From contig NZ_LMGA01000001.1 in assembly GCF_001427025.1 (NCBI RefSeq), positions 2,498,722-2,562,721 on the forward strand: a stretch of 64,000 bases of DNA, in the 5' to 3' direction. A program made the position numbers and the translations under genes. The DNA is from Mesorhizobium sp. Root554. GTDB taxonomy: Bacteria; Pseudomonadota; Alphaproteobacteria; Rhizobiales; Rhizobiaceae. Below the pieces are notes generated by a model. It had not been told where the DNA came from. It ran no database searches and saw nothing but the letters and a program-made list of their open reading frames with translations. Below are positions 1-10,342 of the stretch, one piece after another; position 1 is the stretch's first letter; each line of letters opens with the position of its first letter.

Positions 1-794
1 ACGATCCCGTCGATGATCTTGAGGTCGAACAGGTCCTGAGCGGTGATCTTCATGTTGGTCGCGGCGTCGCGCGAACGCGTCGTATCCCGCCACAGGATCG
101 AGGCGGCGCCCTCCGGCGAGATTACCGAATAGATCGCATGCTCCAGCATGTAGACGCGGTTGGCGGTGGCGATGGCGATGGCGCCACCCGAGCCGCCCTC
201 GCCGATGATGATCGATACCGAAGGCACCTTCAGGCCAAGGCAGGCGGAGGTCGAGCGGGCAATGGCTTCCGCCTGACCGCGCTCCTCGGCGCCGACGCCC
301 GGATAGGCGCCCGCCGTATCCACCAGGGTGATGAGCGGGATCTTGTACCGGTCGGCCAGTTCCATCAACCGGACCGCCTTGCGGTAGCCTTCCGGGCGCA
401 CGGAGCCGAAATTGTGCTTGAGGCGGCTGGCCGTGTCCGAGCCTTTTTCCTGGCCGAGGATTGCCACGGACTCGCCCCTGAAACGGGCAAAGCCGCCGAC
501 AAGCGCCTGGTCCTCGCCGAAATTGCGGTCGCCCGCCAGCGGCGTGAAATCGGTGAACAGGCCCTTGATGTAATCGAAGCAGTGGGGCCTGTCGGGATGG
601 CGCGCCACCTGCACCTTCTGCCACGGCGTCAGCGCCTTGTAGGCATCGCGCAAGGCATCCAGCGACCGCTTTTCCAGCCGCGCGATCTCGTCGGCCACAT
701 CGACCGCCTCGCCGCTCTCGGCCAGCTTCTTTAGCTCAATGATTTTGCCGTCGAGGTCTTGGACCGGCTTTTCGAAATCGAGATAGTTGTACAT
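1..794 (-). CDS. accA: Acetyl-CoA carboxylase carboxyltransferase subunit alpha (3' part outside window)
   Basis: AccA is the alpha half of the carboxyltransferase that moves carboxyl from biotin to acetyl-CoA to make malonyl-CoA, the first step of fatty acid synthesis in the cytoplasm. The minus-strand frame opens with [11 protein letters not shown] at the ATG ending at 794 and reads without a stop to the window edge, giving about 264 residues. Family hallmarks are visible: [17 protein letters not shown], the [10 protein letters not shown] segment and the glycine-rich [12 protein letters not shown] oxyanion region. Family members are near 317 residues, so roughly the last 50 lie left of position 1. 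It follows xerD on the same strand after a 97-base gap. No obvious Shine-Dalgarno sequence precedes the ATG. Confidence 0.96.
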   Translation of the reverse strand, partial: MYNYLDFEKPVQDLDGKIIELKKLAESGEAVDVADEIARLEKRSLDALRDAYKALTPWQKVQVARHPDRPHCFDYIKGLFTDFTPLAGDRNFGEDQALVGGFARFRGESVAILGQEKGSDTASRLKHNFGSVRPEGYRKAVRLMELADRYKIPLITLVDTAGAYPGVGAEERGQAEAIARSTSACLGLKVPSVSIIIGEGGSGGAIAIATANRVYMLEHAIYSVISPEGAASILWRDTTRSRDAATNMKITAQDLFDLKIIDGI

Positions 795-891
795 TCGTGA
801 GGGTACCGATGCGCCGGATGAAAAGACTGCGGAAACGTCAAAAAACCGTTTCCGACCGGAGAAACGTGGCTTTCACATAGCGGCAGTGCGG

Positions 892-1806
892 CTAGTCGGC
901 AAGCGGATGATGTTCGCTGACCAGCCGCATGAGCCGTTCTTCCAGCACATGCGTATAGATTTGCGTCGTCGATATGTCCGCGTGGCCGAGCAGTTGCTGC
1001 ACTGCCCGCAGGTCCGCTCCGTTCTGCAAGAGATGGCTGGCAAAGGCGTGACGCAGCACATGTGGGGAGATTTTGGCAGCGGAAATGCCGGCACGCGCGG
1101 CCAGGCCCTTGAGTTCGCGGGCGAACACCTGCCGGGGCAGGAAGCCGCTGTCCGAAGCTGCGGGAAAAAGGAAAGTGCTGCTGGAAAAAGCCGGCACGCG
1201 CTTGCGCGCCGCCAGCCACGCCTTCATCGCGGTGCGCGCCTTGGCCGAAAGCGGCACCATGCGTTCCTTGTCGCCCTTGCCGCGCACCATGAAGAAGCGG
1301 TCGTCGCGCTGCGCCACTGTCACCGGCAGGCCGACCAGCTCGGAAACGCGCAGGCCGGTCGCATAGAGCACTTCGACCAGCGCATGCAGCCGCAGGGCCG
1401 ACAAATCGTCGCCGGCGCCCTGGGATGGATCGCCAGCTTCCAGCGCTGCCCGGTCCAGCAGCCGGCCCGTCTCCGCCTCGCCCATGGTCTTGGGCAGCGG
1501 CCGTCCCTTGCGCGGGCTGTCCAGCGTTCCCGTCGGGTCGTCGGCGCGCAGACCCTCGGCGTAGAGGAACTTGAAGAACTGCCGCAGCGCCGAGAGTTTG
1601 CGCGCCTGCGAGGTCGGCGCGAAGCCCCGCGCGGCGATGCTGTCGAGATATGCGCGCAGATCGGCGGACGATGCATTCGCGAGATTGGCGATCTCCCCCG
1701 CCGCATCGTCGAGGTCGCGGCGATAGCTGGCCAGCGTGTTTTCCGCAGCGCCCCGCTCGGCGCTCATCATTTCGAGGAAAGCTTCGATGCGGGCGGCGTT
1801 GTTCAT
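892..1806 (-). CDS. xerD: Site-specific tyrosine recombinase XerD
   Basis: A 304-residue tyrosine recombinase of the XerC/XerD type, which resolves chromosome dimers at dif together with XerC and FtsK. An N-terminal SAM-like core-binding domain (about residues 1-90) is followed by the catalytic domain. The full active-site set is present: Arg153 in ATGLRVSEL, Lys177 in GKGDKER, His249 and Arg252 in HVLRHAFA, His275 in LLGHADIST and Tyr284 in TQIYTHV. Length is normal for XerD. Its ATG overlaps the stop of the preceding 49-codon gene by 4 bases (ATGA), so translation is probably coupled. Chosen over XerC because of its position next to aroK and accA, as in other rhizobial genomes; the XerC/XerD distinction is not absolute from sequence. 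Confidence 0.93.
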   Translation of the reverse strand: MNNAARIEAFLEMMSAERGAAENTLASYRRDLDDAAGEIANLANASSADLRAYLDSIAARGFAPTSQARKLSALRQFFKFLYAEGLRADDPTGTLDSPRKGRPLPKTMGEAETGRLLDRAALEAGDPSQGAGDDLSALRLHALVEVLYATGLRVSELVGLPVTVAQRDDRFFMVRGKGDKERMVPLSAKARTAMKAWLAARKRVPAFSSSTFLFPAASDSGFLPRQVFARELKGLAARAGISAAKISPHVLRHAFASHLLQNGADLRAVQQLLGHADISTTQIYTHVLEERLMRLVSEHHPLAD

Positions 1807-1952
1807 GGCTTGGGGTTGAGCTTTTCGGACGGAATGCGGACCGTCAGTTCCGCCTGCTTCGGCTGCACGAACATGACGAGCGCAAACATGGCGCCGTAGA
1901 CGACGCCGGCCAGAACTGCGAGCGTCACGACAAAGCGGAACAGTGTCGGCAT
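1803..1952 (-). CDS. Small single-pass membrane protein of unknown function
   Basis: A 49-codon gene starting [10 protein letters not shown] with one hydrophobic helix at about residues 5-28 and a polar tail ending KLNPKP. It overlaps the xerD start by 4 bases and is divergent from aroK. A short hypothetical membrane protein at this spot is familiar from rhizobial genomes, and the tight overlap with xerD supports it being real. I recognise no domain and give no function. Its upstream region, roughly 1953-2115, must also hold the aroK promoter. Confidence 0.7.
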   Translation of the reverse strand: MPTLFRFVVTLAVLAGVVYGAMFALVMFVQPKQAELTVRIPSEKLNPKP

Positions 1953-2115
1953 GCTTTTTATGTGCCCGTCTTCGTTTTCAGACCCCGTCCCGTTATGAGA
2001 CGCCAAATCCGCCATTTCAAGGGCAATGCCGCGGCGCGACGGCCGGCCCGCGCTTGACGCAAACGGTCTTTTCATGTCGATACGCCCCGATGAGGCCCCC
2101 AAGGTCGATTTCGAA

Positions 2116-2721
2116 ATGAATGCGCAGACGGCAAACCAGTCGCATGATGAGCGCCCCGCTTTGGTTGGAAGGCTGGGCGTGCGTTCGGTCGTGTTCGTGG
2201 GCCTGATGGGCGCCGGCAAGACGGCGATCGGCCGCAAGGTCGCGGGAACGCTTTCGCTGCCCTTCATCGACAGCGACCACGAGATCGAAACCGTATCGCG
2301 CATGACCATTCCGGAACTGTTCGAGCGCTATGGCGAGCCCGAATTCCGCGCTCTCGAGCAGCGCGTCATCCTGCGGTTGCTGGAGACCGGACCGCAGGTG
2401 CTGTCGACCGGCGGCGGCGCCTTCATGAATGCGCAAACACGGGAAGCGATCGCCGCCCAGGGCATCTCGGTATGGCTCAAGGCCGATGTCGATCTGCTCA
2501 TGGAGCGGGTGTCGAAGAAGCAGAACCGGCCGCTGCTGAAGAGCGACAATCCGCGCGCCGTGCTGGAGCAGTTGATGAAGGACCGCTACCCGATCTATGC
2601 CCATGCCGACATCACCGTGCCGACGCGCGACGAACGCAAGGAAGTCATTGCCGCCGAGGTGATCGAAGCGCTTGAACGCCATCTGCCCGTCACCGATGCC
2701 GGAGTAGCTACCCATGAATGA
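2116..2721 (+). CDS. aroK: Shikimate kinase
   Basis: Phosphorylates shikimate at the 3-hydroxyl with ATP in the shikimate pathway to aromatic amino acids. The Walker A loop GLMGAGKT (residues 29-36 from this start), the substrate Asp in FIDSDHEIE (about residue 54), FRALE and STGGGAF are all present. With the ATG at 2116 the product is 201 residues. In-frame ATGs at 2074 and 2026 would add 14 or 30 residues. I prefer 2116 because an AAGG lies 11 bases upstream and the family core begins about 20 residues later, but the start is uncertain. The 3' end overlaps aroB by 8 bases, so the two are translationally linked. Confidence 0.95.
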   Translation: MNAQTANQSHDERPALVGRLGVRSVVFVGLMGAGKTAIGRKVAGTLSLPFIDSDHEIETVSRMTIPELFERYGEPEFRALEQRVILRLLETGPQVLSTGGGAFMNAQTREAIAAQGISVWLKADVDLLMERVSKKQNRPLLKSDNPRAVLEQLMKDRYPIYAHADITVPTRDERKEVIAAEVIEALERHLPVTDAGVATHE

Positions 2722-3856
2722 TGCCGCTCGAAACAGGGCCATCGATGCCCCTGTCGTCGTCGAGGTCGGACTGGGGGATCGCGGCTACGATATCCTCATC
2801 GGCCCCGGCCTGCTGGATCGTGCCGGAGAGGAAATCGCCCAGCGTCTGCCGGGGACGCGCGCCGCCATCGTCACCGATGAAAATGTCGCTACCGCGCATC
2901 TCGCCACCTTGCAGGCTGGCCTGGATCGAGGCGGCGTCGCCTCCACCGTCATCACGCTGCCGCCGGGTGAAAAGACCAAGAGCTTTGCTCATCTTCAGGA
3001 TGTCGTCGATGGCATTCTGGCCGCGCGGCTGGAGCGTCGCGACAGCGTGGTCGCGCTGGGCGGCGGCGTTGTCGGCGATCTGGCGGGTTTCGCCGCCGGC
3101 ATTGTGCGACGTGGCATGAATTTCGTGCAGATGCCAACCTCGCTGCTGGCGCAGGTCGATTCCTCCGTCGGCGGCAAGACAGGGATCAACAGCCCGCGCG
3201 GCAAGAACCTTGTCGGCGTCTTCCACCAGCCGAAGCTGGTGCTGGCCGACACGGACGTCCTCGACACGCTGCCCTTGCGAGAATTCCGCGCCGGCTATGC
3301 CGAAGTCGCCAAATACGGCCTCATCGACCGGCCCGATTTCTTTGTATGGCTGGAGAAGAACTGGCGCGACGTTTTCGCTGGCGGCGCTGCGCGCATCGAG
3401 GCGATCGCGCAATCCTGCCGCGCCAAGGCCGACGTGGTGGCGCGCGACGAATTCGAGCTGGGTGATCGCGCGCTGCTCAATCTCGGCCATACCTTCGGAC
3501 ACGCCCTGGAAGGGGCCGTGCAATATGATGGCGCGCGGCTCGTCCATGGCGAAGGCGTCGCTATCGGCATGGCGCTGGCGCACCGCTTTTCGGCCCGCAT
3601 GAACCTCGCCAGCCCAGACGATGCGGCGCGCGTCGAGGCGCACCTGCAGGCAGTCGGGTTGCCCTGGCGCATGGCCGATATCCCCGGCGAGCTTCCCGGT
3701 GCGGAAGCACTGCTCGATTTCATCACGCAGGACAAGAAGGTCAGCCGCGGCACCCTCACCTTCATCCTCACTCACGGCGTCGGCCAAGCCTTCGTCGCCA
3801 AGGACGTACCGGCCTCCGAGGTGCTGGCCTTCCTGAAGGAAAGCCACCCCGCATGA
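2714..3856 (+). CDS. aroB: 3-dehydroquinate synthase
   Basis: Converts DAHP to 3-dehydroquinate, the second shikimate pathway step, using NAD and a divalent metal. The 380-residue product carries the nucleotide-binding [15 protein letters not shown] segment, the [11 protein letters not shown] substrate loop and the metal-binding [11 protein letters not shown] motif. Length is typical. It starts 8 bases before the end of aroK and overlaps the following CorC-like gene by 4 bases (ATGA), so the three genes form a tight operon. Confidence 0.97.
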   Translation: MNDAARNRAIDAPVVVEVGLGDRGYDILIGPGLLDRAGEEIAQRLPGTRAAIVTDENVATAHLATLQAGLDRGGVASTVITLPPGEKTKSFAHLQDVVDGILAARLERRDSVVALGGGVVGDLAGFAAGIVRRGMNFVQMPTSLLAQVDSSVGGKTGINSPRGKNLVGVFHQPKLVLADTDVLDTLPLREFRAGYAEVAKYGLIDRPDFFVWLEKNWRDVFAGGAARIEAIAQSCRAKADVVARDEFELGDRALLNLGHTFGHALEGAVQYDGARLVHGEGVAIGMALAHRFSARMNLASPDDAARVEAHLQAVGLPWRMADIPGELPGAEALLDFITQDKKVSRGTLTFILTHGVGQAFVAKDVPASEVLAFLKESHPA

Positions 3857-4749
3857 GCGCTGCCGGCTGGTCCACCGCCGGCTGGCTCGTCGCCGGTATC
3901 CTGGCGGCTTTCGGCTTGCTGGCCGTTGTCCTGCACAGGAGACTGGCCGCAAGGGCGGGATACGTCCTGTTGCCGAATGCGTCATCGCATCAGGACACAC
4001 AGAGCGGCGAGGAGAACCGCGCCAATGGCCAGGTGACAGGGCCTGGCAGGGCGCGACTCGACGACTGGTTCGAACTGGCCGACCTGGAAGTGTCCGACGT
4101 CATGGTCCACCGCACCAATATGCGCTCGGTCAACGCTGACGATGCGCCGGAGGCGGTGGTGCGGGAAATCCTCCAAAGCCCGCACACGCGCATGCCGCTG
4201 TGGAAGGGTTCGCTCGACAACATTGTCGGTATTCTTCATGCCAAGGACTTGCTGCGCGCGCTGAACGAGGTCGGCAACGATTTTTCGCAGATCGACGTTA
4301 TGAAGATCGCCGCGAAACCGTGGTTCGTGCCCGACACGACGACCCTGCAGGAACAGCTCAACGCCTTCCTGCGCCGCAAGGCGCATTTCGCCATCGTCGT
4401 CGACGAATACGGCGAGGTTGAAGGGCTGGTGACGCTGGAGGACATCATCGAGGAAATCGTCGGCGACATCGCCGACGAGCACGATATCGACATGCAGGGC
4501 GTCAAGCAGGAGGCGGACGGGTCGGTCGTGGTCGATGGCGCCGTGTCGATCCGCGACCTCAACAGGGCCTTGGGCTGGAACCTGCCGGACGAGGAAGCGA
4601 CAACCATCGCCGGCCTCGTCATTCATGAGACCCAATCGATCCCGGAAGAGCGGCAGGCCTTCACCTTTCACGGAAAGCGTTTCGTGGTGATGAAACGCGA
4701 CAAGAACCGCATCGCCAGACTGCGGATCAGGCCGGTCGAGGCGACATGA
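3853..4749 (+). CDS. CBS-pair / CorC-HlyC domain protein lacking the DUF21 membrane domain
   Basis: A 298-residue member of the CorC/HlyC (CNNM) group. One hydrophobic helix (about residues 7-28) and a polar linker are followed by two CBS domains (about 80-135 and 150-205, with [22 protein letters not shown]) and a C-terminal CorC_HlyC domain (about 215-295). Canonical relatives in this gene position are about 430 residues and begin with a multi-helix DUF21 domain; that domain is absent here and no stop or frameshift is seen. Possible roles are divalent metal handling or a regulatory partner of a complete CNNM protein elsewhere; neither can be settled here. It is translationally coupled to aroB. 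Confidence 0.85.
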   Translation: MSAAGWSTAGWLVAGILAAFGLLAVVLHRRLAARAGYVLLPNASSHQDTQSGEENRANGQVTGPGRARLDDWFELADLEVSDVMVHRTNMRSVNADDAPEAVVREILQSPHTRMPLWKGSLDNIVGILHAKDLLRALNEVGNDFSQIDVMKIAAKPWFVPDTTTLQEQLNAFLRRKAHFAIVVDEYGEVEGLVTLEDIIEEIVGDIADEHDIDMQGVKQEADGSVVVDGAVSIRDLNRALGWNLPDEEATTIAGLVIHETQSIPEERQAFTFHGKRFVVMKRDKNRIARLRIRPVEAT

Positions 4750-4757
4750 CGGCGGAT

Positions 4758-5036
4758 ATGACCCTGGTCATTGGCCATGGTCACCTCTCACCCATCTTCC
4801 GGACTGAGCGCAGGAGAAATGAGGCTCGGAAGGGCGAGTTTCTGGTATCGTCCATCTCGGTATGGGAAATTTTCAGATGGGTTTTACGAGGCCGAATCGC
4901 ACTCGGCTTGCAATTGTCCAGCTGGATCGCAGCGGTCGAGTCAGCCCCCTCGGTTCGCTTCATTCCCATCGACAATGCAGTCGTCATGGCAAGCGAACAA
5001 CTGATCCGCGACTATCCCCATGTGCAGATCATCTGA
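4758..5036 (+). pseudogene. Remnant of a type II toxin VapC (PIN domain), internally deleted
   Basis: The frame reads MTLVIGHGHLSP, then ARKGEFLVSSISVWEI, RGRIALGL, WIAAVESAP, RFIPIDNAV and finishes LIRDYPHVQII. Each block matches the order of a VapC-type PIN ribonuclease, but the 92 residues compare with about 130 in the family. The first catalytic Asp (usually DTH after the first strand) reads GHGH. The second acidic residue, Glu37 in VWE, remains. The C-terminal HADPADR-type block with the remaining acidic residues is missing, and the normal C-terminal end is joined directly to SEQ. No VapB-like antitoxin gene is adjacent. I read it as a dead toxin gene with in-frame deletions; a compact non-nuclease derivative is the less likely alternative. 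Confidence 0.7.
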
Positions 5037-5045
5037 TGAGTCTAG

Positions 5046-5348
5046 TCACCACCTCACCTTTTCGCCCGGCGCCGCCGGCTCGATCGCCAGGGCGTGCAGC
5101 CCGGCCTTCAATTCGCCGGCGAGCAGATCGTTGACGGCGCGATGGCGTTCCAGCCGGCTCATGCCGGCAAAGGCGGGCGCGACGATGCGGACGCGAAAAT
5201 GCGTTTCGCCGGTGCCGTCATAGACGGCGTGGTGGCCTGATTCCTCATGATGGTGCCCGGCGTGCAGGTGGCTTTCGTTGATGACAGCCAGCCGCTCCGG
5301 CGAAAATGTCTCTGTCAGTTTTTTTTCCATTGCCGCTTGTATGGACAT
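5046..5348 (-). CDS. bolA: BolA family protein
   Basis: A 100-residue BolA-like protein. BolA proteins partner with monothiol glutaredoxins in iron-sulfur handling and affect morphology and stress responses. The helix-turn segment SRLERHRAVNDLLAGEL with its conserved His, and the SHLHAGHHH metal-ligand-type loop, are characteristic. Length is typical. It is divergent from the J-domain gene, with the shared promoter region in 5349-5504. It sits next to the cobST cluster, an arrangement familiar from other Rhizobiales. Confidence 0.9.
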   Translation of the reverse strand: MSIQAAMEKKLTETFSPERLAVINESHLHAGHHHEESGHHAVYDGTGETHFRVRIVAPAFAGMSRLERHRAVNDLLAGELKAGLHALAIEPAAPGEKVRW

Positions 5349-5504
5349 TGCCGTTTTCCTTCACCAAATACACGGCGTCGCCGCCGGCCGATTTTCCGCC
5401 ACCGATTTTGCGCCGCATTCCTCCGCGATTCAGCGGTTAGGGCGATCAATGCAAAAATGTCAATTCTTGTTTCGCATCGGCGAACGTCCCATAGATGGGG
5501 TGCG

Positions 5505-6122
5505 ATGAAGGCCTATCCCAAATATTTCGAGAAAATCCGCATCCGTCCCGAGAAGGACGCGGAGCTGAAGTCGCGCGCGCCGGTCTGCCAATGGGATGGC
5601 TGCAAGGAGCCGGGCACCCACAAGGCGCCGGTCGGCCGGATGAAGGAAGGTGAGTATTTCCGCTTCTGCTTCGACCATGTGCGCGAATACAACAAGGGCT
5701 TCAACTATTTCTCCGGCGTCTCCGACAATGAGATCGCCCGCTTCCAGAAGGAGGCGATGACCGGACACCGCCCGACCTGGAAGATGGGCGCCAGCGCCAG
5801 CACGCGCTCGGCCCCCGATTTCGCCCAGCAACGATCCGGCCGCGCCGGCTACCACAACCGCATGCGCGATCCGTTCAACCTGTTCAACGAGGCGCGGGAC
5901 CGTAGCGCCCCGAAGGAGCGCAAGGCCAAGCCCCTTGAGGCCAAGGCGCTGGAAACGCTTGGCCTTGACGTAAAGGCGACTGGCAAGGACATCAAGGCGC
6001 GCTATAAAGAACTGGTGAAACGCCACCATCCCGACGCCAACGGTGGCGACAGAGGTTCGGAAGACCGGTTCCGCGACGTGCTTCAGGCCTACCGCGTGCT
6101 CAAGCAAGCGGGCCTGTGCTAG
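5505..6122 (+). CDS. J-domain (DnaJ-like) protein with N-terminal Cys/His cluster
   Basis: A 205-residue protein whose C-terminal 60 residues form a J-domain, with the HPD tripeptide at 175-177 inside KRHHPDANGG, so it should stimulate an Hsp70 ATPase. The N-terminal region has a spaced Cys/His set (Cys28, Cys33, His39, Cys55, His58) that could bind a metal; it lacks the glycine-rich and classical zinc-finger regions of DnaJ. The frame is open upstream to 5247, but the ATG at 5505 begins the conserved MKAYPKYFEK and gives the familiar length. It precedes cobS by 123 bases on the same strand. The client is unknown. Confidence 0.85.
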   Translation: MKAYPKYFEKIRIRPEKDAELKSRAPVCQWDGCKEPGTHKAPVGRMKEGEYFRFCFDHVREYNKGFNYFSGVSDNEIARFQKEAMTGHRPTWKMGASASTRSAPDFAQQRSGRAGYHNRMRDPFNLFNEARDRSAPKERKAKPLEAKALETLGLDVKATGKDIKARYKELVKRHHPDANGGDRGSEDRFRDVLQAYRVLKQAGLC

Positions 6123-6141
6123 GTCATAGGGACCGAGGCAT

Positions 6142-6168
6142 TTTTCCAACTATCATCGGGTTGGAAAA
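6142..6168 (+). other. Stem-loop between the J-domain gene and cobS
   Basis: TTTTCCAAC (6142-6150) and GTTGGAAAA (6160-6168) form a perfect 9-bp inverted repeat with a 9-base loop, 20 bases past the stop of the J-domain gene. The bases after it are GGTTTTAAG, so the U-run is short and displaced. It could be a weak terminator separating the J-domain gene from cobS, or an mRNA end-stabilising hairpin. Confidence 0.4.
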
Positions 6169-6245
6169 GGTTTTAAGACCGCCCCCGGACAAAAGTGGAT
6201 TGCCGGCGAAGCGCATCGCCTCGCCCGTGGAGACGTTGAGACGTT

Positions 6246-7232
6246 ATGAACAAGGTCGAACGTGACATCGCCAACCTGCCCGACACAACGGTGTCGGTGA
6301 AGGACAAATTCGGCTTCGATTCCAAGATGGTCGTACCTGCCTATTCGGTGGCGACCGAGCATGTGCCCGACATCGATCCGGATTATCTGTTCGACAAGCA
6401 CACGACCATGGCGATCCTCGCCGGGTTCGCCTTCAACCGCCGCGTCATGGTTTCCGGCTATCACGGCACCGGCAAATCGACCCATATCGAACAGGTAGCC
6501 GCCCGGCTGAACTGGCCGATGGTGCGCGTCAACCTCGACAGCCATGTCAGCCGTATCGACCTCGTCGGCAAGGACGCAATCGTCGTGCAGGAAGGCATGC
6601 AGGTCACGGAATTCCGCGACGGCATCCTGCCCTGGGCCTACCAGCACAATGTCGCGCTCTGCTTCGACGAGTATGACGCCGGCCGTCCCGACGTGATGTT
6701 CGTCATCCAGCGCGTGCTGGAATCATCGGGCCGCCTGACCCTGCTCGACCAGAGCCGCGTCATTCGCCCGCATCCGGCCTTCCGCCTGTTCGCCACCGCC
6801 AACACGGTCGGCCTCGGCGACACCACCGGTCTCTACCACGGCACCCAGCAGATCAACCAGGCGCAGATGGATCGCTGGTCGATCGTCACCACGCTGAACT
6901 ACCTGCCGCACGACAACGAGGTTGCCATCGTTCTTGCCAAGGCCAAGCATTACCGCGACGCCAAGGGCAAGGAGATCGTCAACAAGATGGTGCGCGTCGC
7001 CGACATGACGCGCTCGGCCTTCGTCAATGGCGACCTGTCGACGGTGATGAGCCCGCGCACCGTCATCACCTGGGCCGAGAACGCCGAGATCTTCGGCGAT
7101 GTCGGCATGGCCTTCCGGCTGACCTTCCTGAACAAGTGCGACGAGCTGGAGCGTTCGGTGGTGGCCGAGTTCTATCAGCGCGCCTTTGGCGAGGACCTGC
7201 CCGAGAGCGCCGCCAACGTGGTGCTGGGATAG
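6246..7232 (+). CDS. cobS: Cobaltochelatase subunit CobS (AAA+ ATPase)
   Basis: CobS is the AAA+ motor of the aerobic CobN-CobS-CobT complex that inserts cobalt into hydrogenobyrinic acid a,c-diamide during cobalamin synthesis. The 328-residue product has Walker [10 protein letters not shown] (residues 71-79) and Walker [11 protein letters not shown] (Asp141-Glu142). Length and the [12 protein letters not shown] opening fit the family. cobT follows after 10 bases, so the two are co-transcribed. cobN is not in the window. Confidence 0.96.
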   Translation: MNKVERDIANLPDTTVSVKDKFGFDSKMVVPAYSVATEHVPDIDPDYLFDKHTTMAILAGFAFNRRVMVSGYHGTGKSTHIEQVAARLNWPMVRVNLDSHVSRIDLVGKDAIVVQEGMQVTEFRDGILPWAYQHNVALCFDEYDAGRPDVMFVIQRVLESSGRLTLLDQSRVIRPHPAFRLFATANTVGLGDTTGLYHGTQQINQAQMDRWSIVTTLNYLPHDNEVAIVLAKAKHYRDAKGKEIVNKMVRVADMTRSAFVNGDLSTVMSPRTVITWAENAEIFGDVGMAFRLTFLNKCDELERSVVAEFYQRAFGEDLPESAANVVLG

Positions 7233-7242
7233 CAAGAGCGCC

Positions 7243-9141
7243 ATGGCCGGAGCCGGCGACAACACGCGCAACAAATCGAAAACGGGGCAGGAAGCCGACA
7301 GCTTCAAGCGCTCGCTCACGGTCTGCATGCGCGCCATCTCCGGCGACAAGGAGATGGAGGTCGGTTTCGCCAAGGACCGGCCGGCGCTGGCCGGCAGCCG
7401 CGCGCGGCTGCCCGAACTGCCGAAGAAACCTTCCCGAACCGATATCGCCGTCACCCGCGGGCTCGGCGATTCCATGGCGCTCAAGCGCGCCTGCCATGAC
7501 GCCCGCATCCATCTGAAGCTGGCGCCGGAAGGCAAGCAGGCGCGCGCCGTTTATGACGCCGTCGAACAGGCGCGCGTCGAGGCAATCGGCTCGCGCATGA
7601 TGACGGGCATCGCCGACAACATCGGCTCGATGCTGGAAGACAAGTACACCAAGGCCAATCTCGTCGACATCCGCGACAGGGAAGACGCACCCGTCGAGGA
7701 AGCGCTGGCGCTGATGGTGCGCGAGAAGCTGACCGGTCGGCCCCCGCCGAAGAGCGGCGAACAACTGGTCGATCTGTGGCGTCCCTGGGTCGAGGACAAG
7801 GCCGGCGCCGATCTCGACGGGCTGGCCGACAAGCTCGACGATCAGCAGGCTTTTGCCCGCGTCGTACGCGACATGCTGGCGTCGATGGAGATGGCCGAGG
7901 AACTGGGCGACGACCAGGAAACCGAGGACAGCGAAGACAACGACGACAACCAGCCGCAGGGCGAGGAACAAAGTGAGGAAGGCGGCGAGGACGATTCGGG
8001 CGGAGAAGATTCTCAAGCCGACGACGCCGAGGCATCGGACGATGACCAGGACACGGCTGAATCCGAATCCGCCGACGCATCCTCGGAAGATTTGTCCGAT
8101 GAGGACGATGCGGATGCCGAGACGCCGGGCGAGGCCCGGCGCAACGACAATCCCTTCGCCAATCTGCCGAAGGAGATCGACTACAAGGTCTTCACCACCG
8201 CCTTCGACGAGACGGTCGGGGCCGAGGAACTGTGCGACGAGGAGGAGCTGGATCGCCTGCGCGCCTTCCTCGACAAGCAGCTCTCCAATCTGCAGGGCGT
8301 CGTCGGCCGCCTTGCCAACCGCCTGCAACGCCGCTTGATGGCGCAGCAGAACCGCTCCTGGGATTTCGATCTCGAGGAAGGTTACCTCGATCCGGCGCGG
8401 CTGGTGCGCGTCGTCATAGACCCGATGCAGCCGCTATCGTTCAAGCAGGAGCGCGACACCAAGTTCCGTGACACGGTGGTGACGCTGGTGCTCGACAATT
8501 CCGGCTCGATGCGCGGCCGGCCGATCACGGTCGCCGCAACCTGCGCCGACATATTGGCGCGCACGCTGGAGCGCTGCGGCGTCTCTGTGGAGATCCTTGG
8601 CTTCACCACCCGCGCCTGGAAGGGCGGACAGGCGCGCGAGAAGTGGCTGAAGGATGGCAAGCCGCCTAATCCGGGCCGGCTGAATGATTTGCGCCATATC
8701 ATCTATAAGTCCGCCGACCATCCGTGGCGACGCGCCCGCCGCAATCTCGGCCTGATGATGCGCGAGGGCCTGCTGAAGGAGAATATCGACGGCGAGGCGC
8801 TGATGTGGGCGCACCAGCGCCTCATGGGCAAGCCTGAACAACGCAAGATCCTGATGATGATCTCGGATGGCGCACCCGTCGATGATTCGACGCTGTCGGT
8901 AAACCCCGGCAACTACCTGGAGCGGCATCTGCGCGCCGTCATCGACCTGATCGAGACCCGTTCGCCGGTCGAACTGCTGGCCATCGGCATCGGCCACGAT
9001 GTTACGCGCTATTATCGCCGCGCCGTCACCATCGTCGATGCCGAGGAGCTTGCCGGCGCCATGACCGAGCAGCTTGCCTCGCTGTTCGGCGAGGAAAGCG
9101 TACGGGAGACGCGACGCGGCGGCTTCAGGCGGGCTGGATGA
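7243..9141 (+). CDS. cobT: Cobaltochelatase subunit CobT
   Basis: A 632-residue partner of CobS. The N-terminal half is helical. A very acidic low-complexity stretch (about residues 222-300, rich in Glu, Asp and Ser) leads into a C-terminal von Willebrand A domain with the MIDAS motif [11 protein letters not shown] near residue 417 and a [11 protein letters not shown] segment. CobS and CobT together form the chaperone-like ring that drives CobN. The frame is open upstream to 7186, but the ATG at 7243 lies 10 bases after the cobS stop and gives the expected start. Its end overlaps the next gene by 4 bases. Confidence 0.96.
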   Translation: MAGAGDNTRNKSKTGQEADSFKRSLTVCMRAISGDKEMEVGFAKDRPALAGSRARLPELPKKPSRTDIAVTRGLGDSMALKRACHDARIHLKLAPEGKQARAVYDAVEQARVEAIGSRMMTGIADNIGSMLEDKYTKANLVDIRDREDAPVEEALALMVREKLTGRPPPKSGEQLVDLWRPWVEDKAGADLDGLADKLDDQQAFARVVRDMLASMEMAEELGDDQETEDSEDNDDNQPQGEEQSEEGGEDDSGGEDSQADDAEASDDDQDTAESESADASSEDLSDEDDADAETPGEARRNDNPFANLPKEIDYKVFTTAFDETVGAEELCDEEELDRLRAFLDKQLSNLQGVVGRLANRLQRRLMAQQNRSWDFDLEEGYLDPARLVRVVIDPMQPLSFKQERDTKFRDTVVTLVLDNSGSMRGRPITVAATCADILARTLERCGVSVEILGFTTRAWKGGQAREKWLKDGKPPNPGRLNDLRHIIYKSADHPWRRARRNLGLMMREGLLKENIDGEALMWAHQRLMGKPEQRKILMMISDGAPVDDSTLSVNPGNYLERHLRAVIDLIETRSPVELLAIGIGHDVTRYYRRAVTIVDAEELAGAMTEQLASLFGEESVRETRRGGFRRAG

Positions 9142-10190
9142 CCACACTGGCGGCTGTGCTGAATTCCGCCCGATTTCTATCCGTTCGATGTTCGATGGCG
9201 ATTTTTCTGGTGCTTTTCGCGCTACTGTTCGGCTTGCCTGCGCAGGCTGTCGAACGCAATTTTGTCGAACCCATCGAAATCGCCGCCCGCCCGATCGCCC
9301 AGTTCCATATCGGCCACGACGATACCCGGTTCGGGCCGCTGGAATTCGTCGGCGGACTGGAGATGACATCGACCGCGCGCGATCTGGGCGCACTGTCGGC
9401 CTTCCGTTTCCTCAAGCCGGGCAGCGATTTCATCGGCGTTGCCGACACCGGTTTCTGGTTCTTTGGCAGCATCGTCCATGATGCGCGGAAGCGTCCGTCT
9501 GGCGTGACGAACTTCACCATGCAGCAGATGGTCGGCAAGGATGGCCAGCTCATCGACCGCAAATGGGAAGTCGATGCGGAGGGGCTGGACGTCCGGGACG
9601 GCGTCGCCACGGTCGGCTTCGAGCGCAACCACCGCATCGCGCAGTTCAGGATCGACCCGAACGACATGAAGGCCCCTTTCCGGGAGCTCGATTTCCTCGT
9701 GCCGGCCAACGAACTGCGCCAGAACCGGGGTTTCGAGACCGTCACCCATTCGACGCCGGAAAGCCTGCACAACGGCAGTCTGGTCGTCGTGTCGGAAAAG
9801 AGCCTCGACAGGGCCGGCAATATTTTCGCGGCCATCATCGAGGGTCCGGGCAAGGGCATCTTCACCGTCAAGCGCAACGGCGAGTTCGACATCACCGACG
9901 GCGCCTTCCTGCCGGGCGGCGACCTGCTGCTGCTGGAACGTTCCTTCTCCATCGCCTCGGGCGTGCGGATGCGGCTCCGCCGCATTGATGGCGCCAGCAT
10001 CGCCAAGGGCAAGGTGGCCGACGGACCGGTGCTGCTGGAAGCCGACATGAGCTACCAGATCGACAATATGGAAGGCATGGACGTCTGGGCCCGCGACGAC
10101 GGAGCCTTGATGGTGTCGCTGATGTCCGACGACAACCATTCGATCCTGCAGCGCAACCTTTATCTCGAGTTCATCCTGCATCAGGATTGA
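9138..10190 (+). CDS. Secreted esterase-like / phytase-like domain protein
   Basis: A 350-residue protein with an N-terminal hydrophobic segment ending LPAQA (a likely signal peptide; mature start near residue 38) and a beta-propeller-type body with [23 protein letters not shown] and NMEGMDVW repeats, typical of the phytase-like family (PF13449). Related proteins are annotated as esterase-like activity of phytase; the substrate here is unknown. The ATG at 9138 overlaps the cobT stop (ATGA). An internal ATG at 9195 would put the signal peptide at the very N-terminus and is a fair alternative. Co-transcription with cobST is likely by overlap, but a functional link to cobalamin is not shown. Confidence 0.8.
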   Translation: MTTLAAVLNSARFLSVRCSMAIFLVLFALLFGLPAQAVERNFVEPIEIAARPIAQFHIGHDDTRFGPLEFVGGLEMTSTARDLGALSAFRFLKPGSDFIGVADTGFWFFGSIVHDARKRPSGVTNFTMQQMVGKDGQLIDRKWEVDAEGLDVRDGVATVGFERNHRIAQFRIDPNDMKAPFRELDFLVPANELRQNRGFETVTHSTPESLHNGSLVVVSEKSLDRAGNIFAAIIEGPGKGIFTVKRNGEFDITDGAFLPGGDLLLLERSFSIASGVRMRLRRIDGASIAKGKVADGPVLLEADMSYQIDNMEGMDVWARDDGALMVSLMSDDNHSILQRNLYLEFILHQD

Positions 10191-10342
10191 ACAGCCGGGG
10201 CCAAACGCCCTTTTCCTGCACATTCTGTTTCAACTGTCGGCATCGGGCCGGCCCAAACGTCCTTGGGACATGCTTCGGCTCAACCGGCAACCCGTTGCCG
10301 GCACGAGACGTTCCGCATCCGAACAGCCGGAAGGAGAAAACA

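Noticed and set aside
138-734. Plus-strand 198-codon frame over accA
   Set aside because: Antisense to a clear AccA sequence and lacking any motif.
10284-10301. CCGGCAA-CCCG-TTGCCGG hairpin between the phytase-like and VOC genes
   Set aside because: A 7-bp stem without a T-run upstream of a good Shine-Dalgarno site; too weak to call a terminator or a riboswitch.
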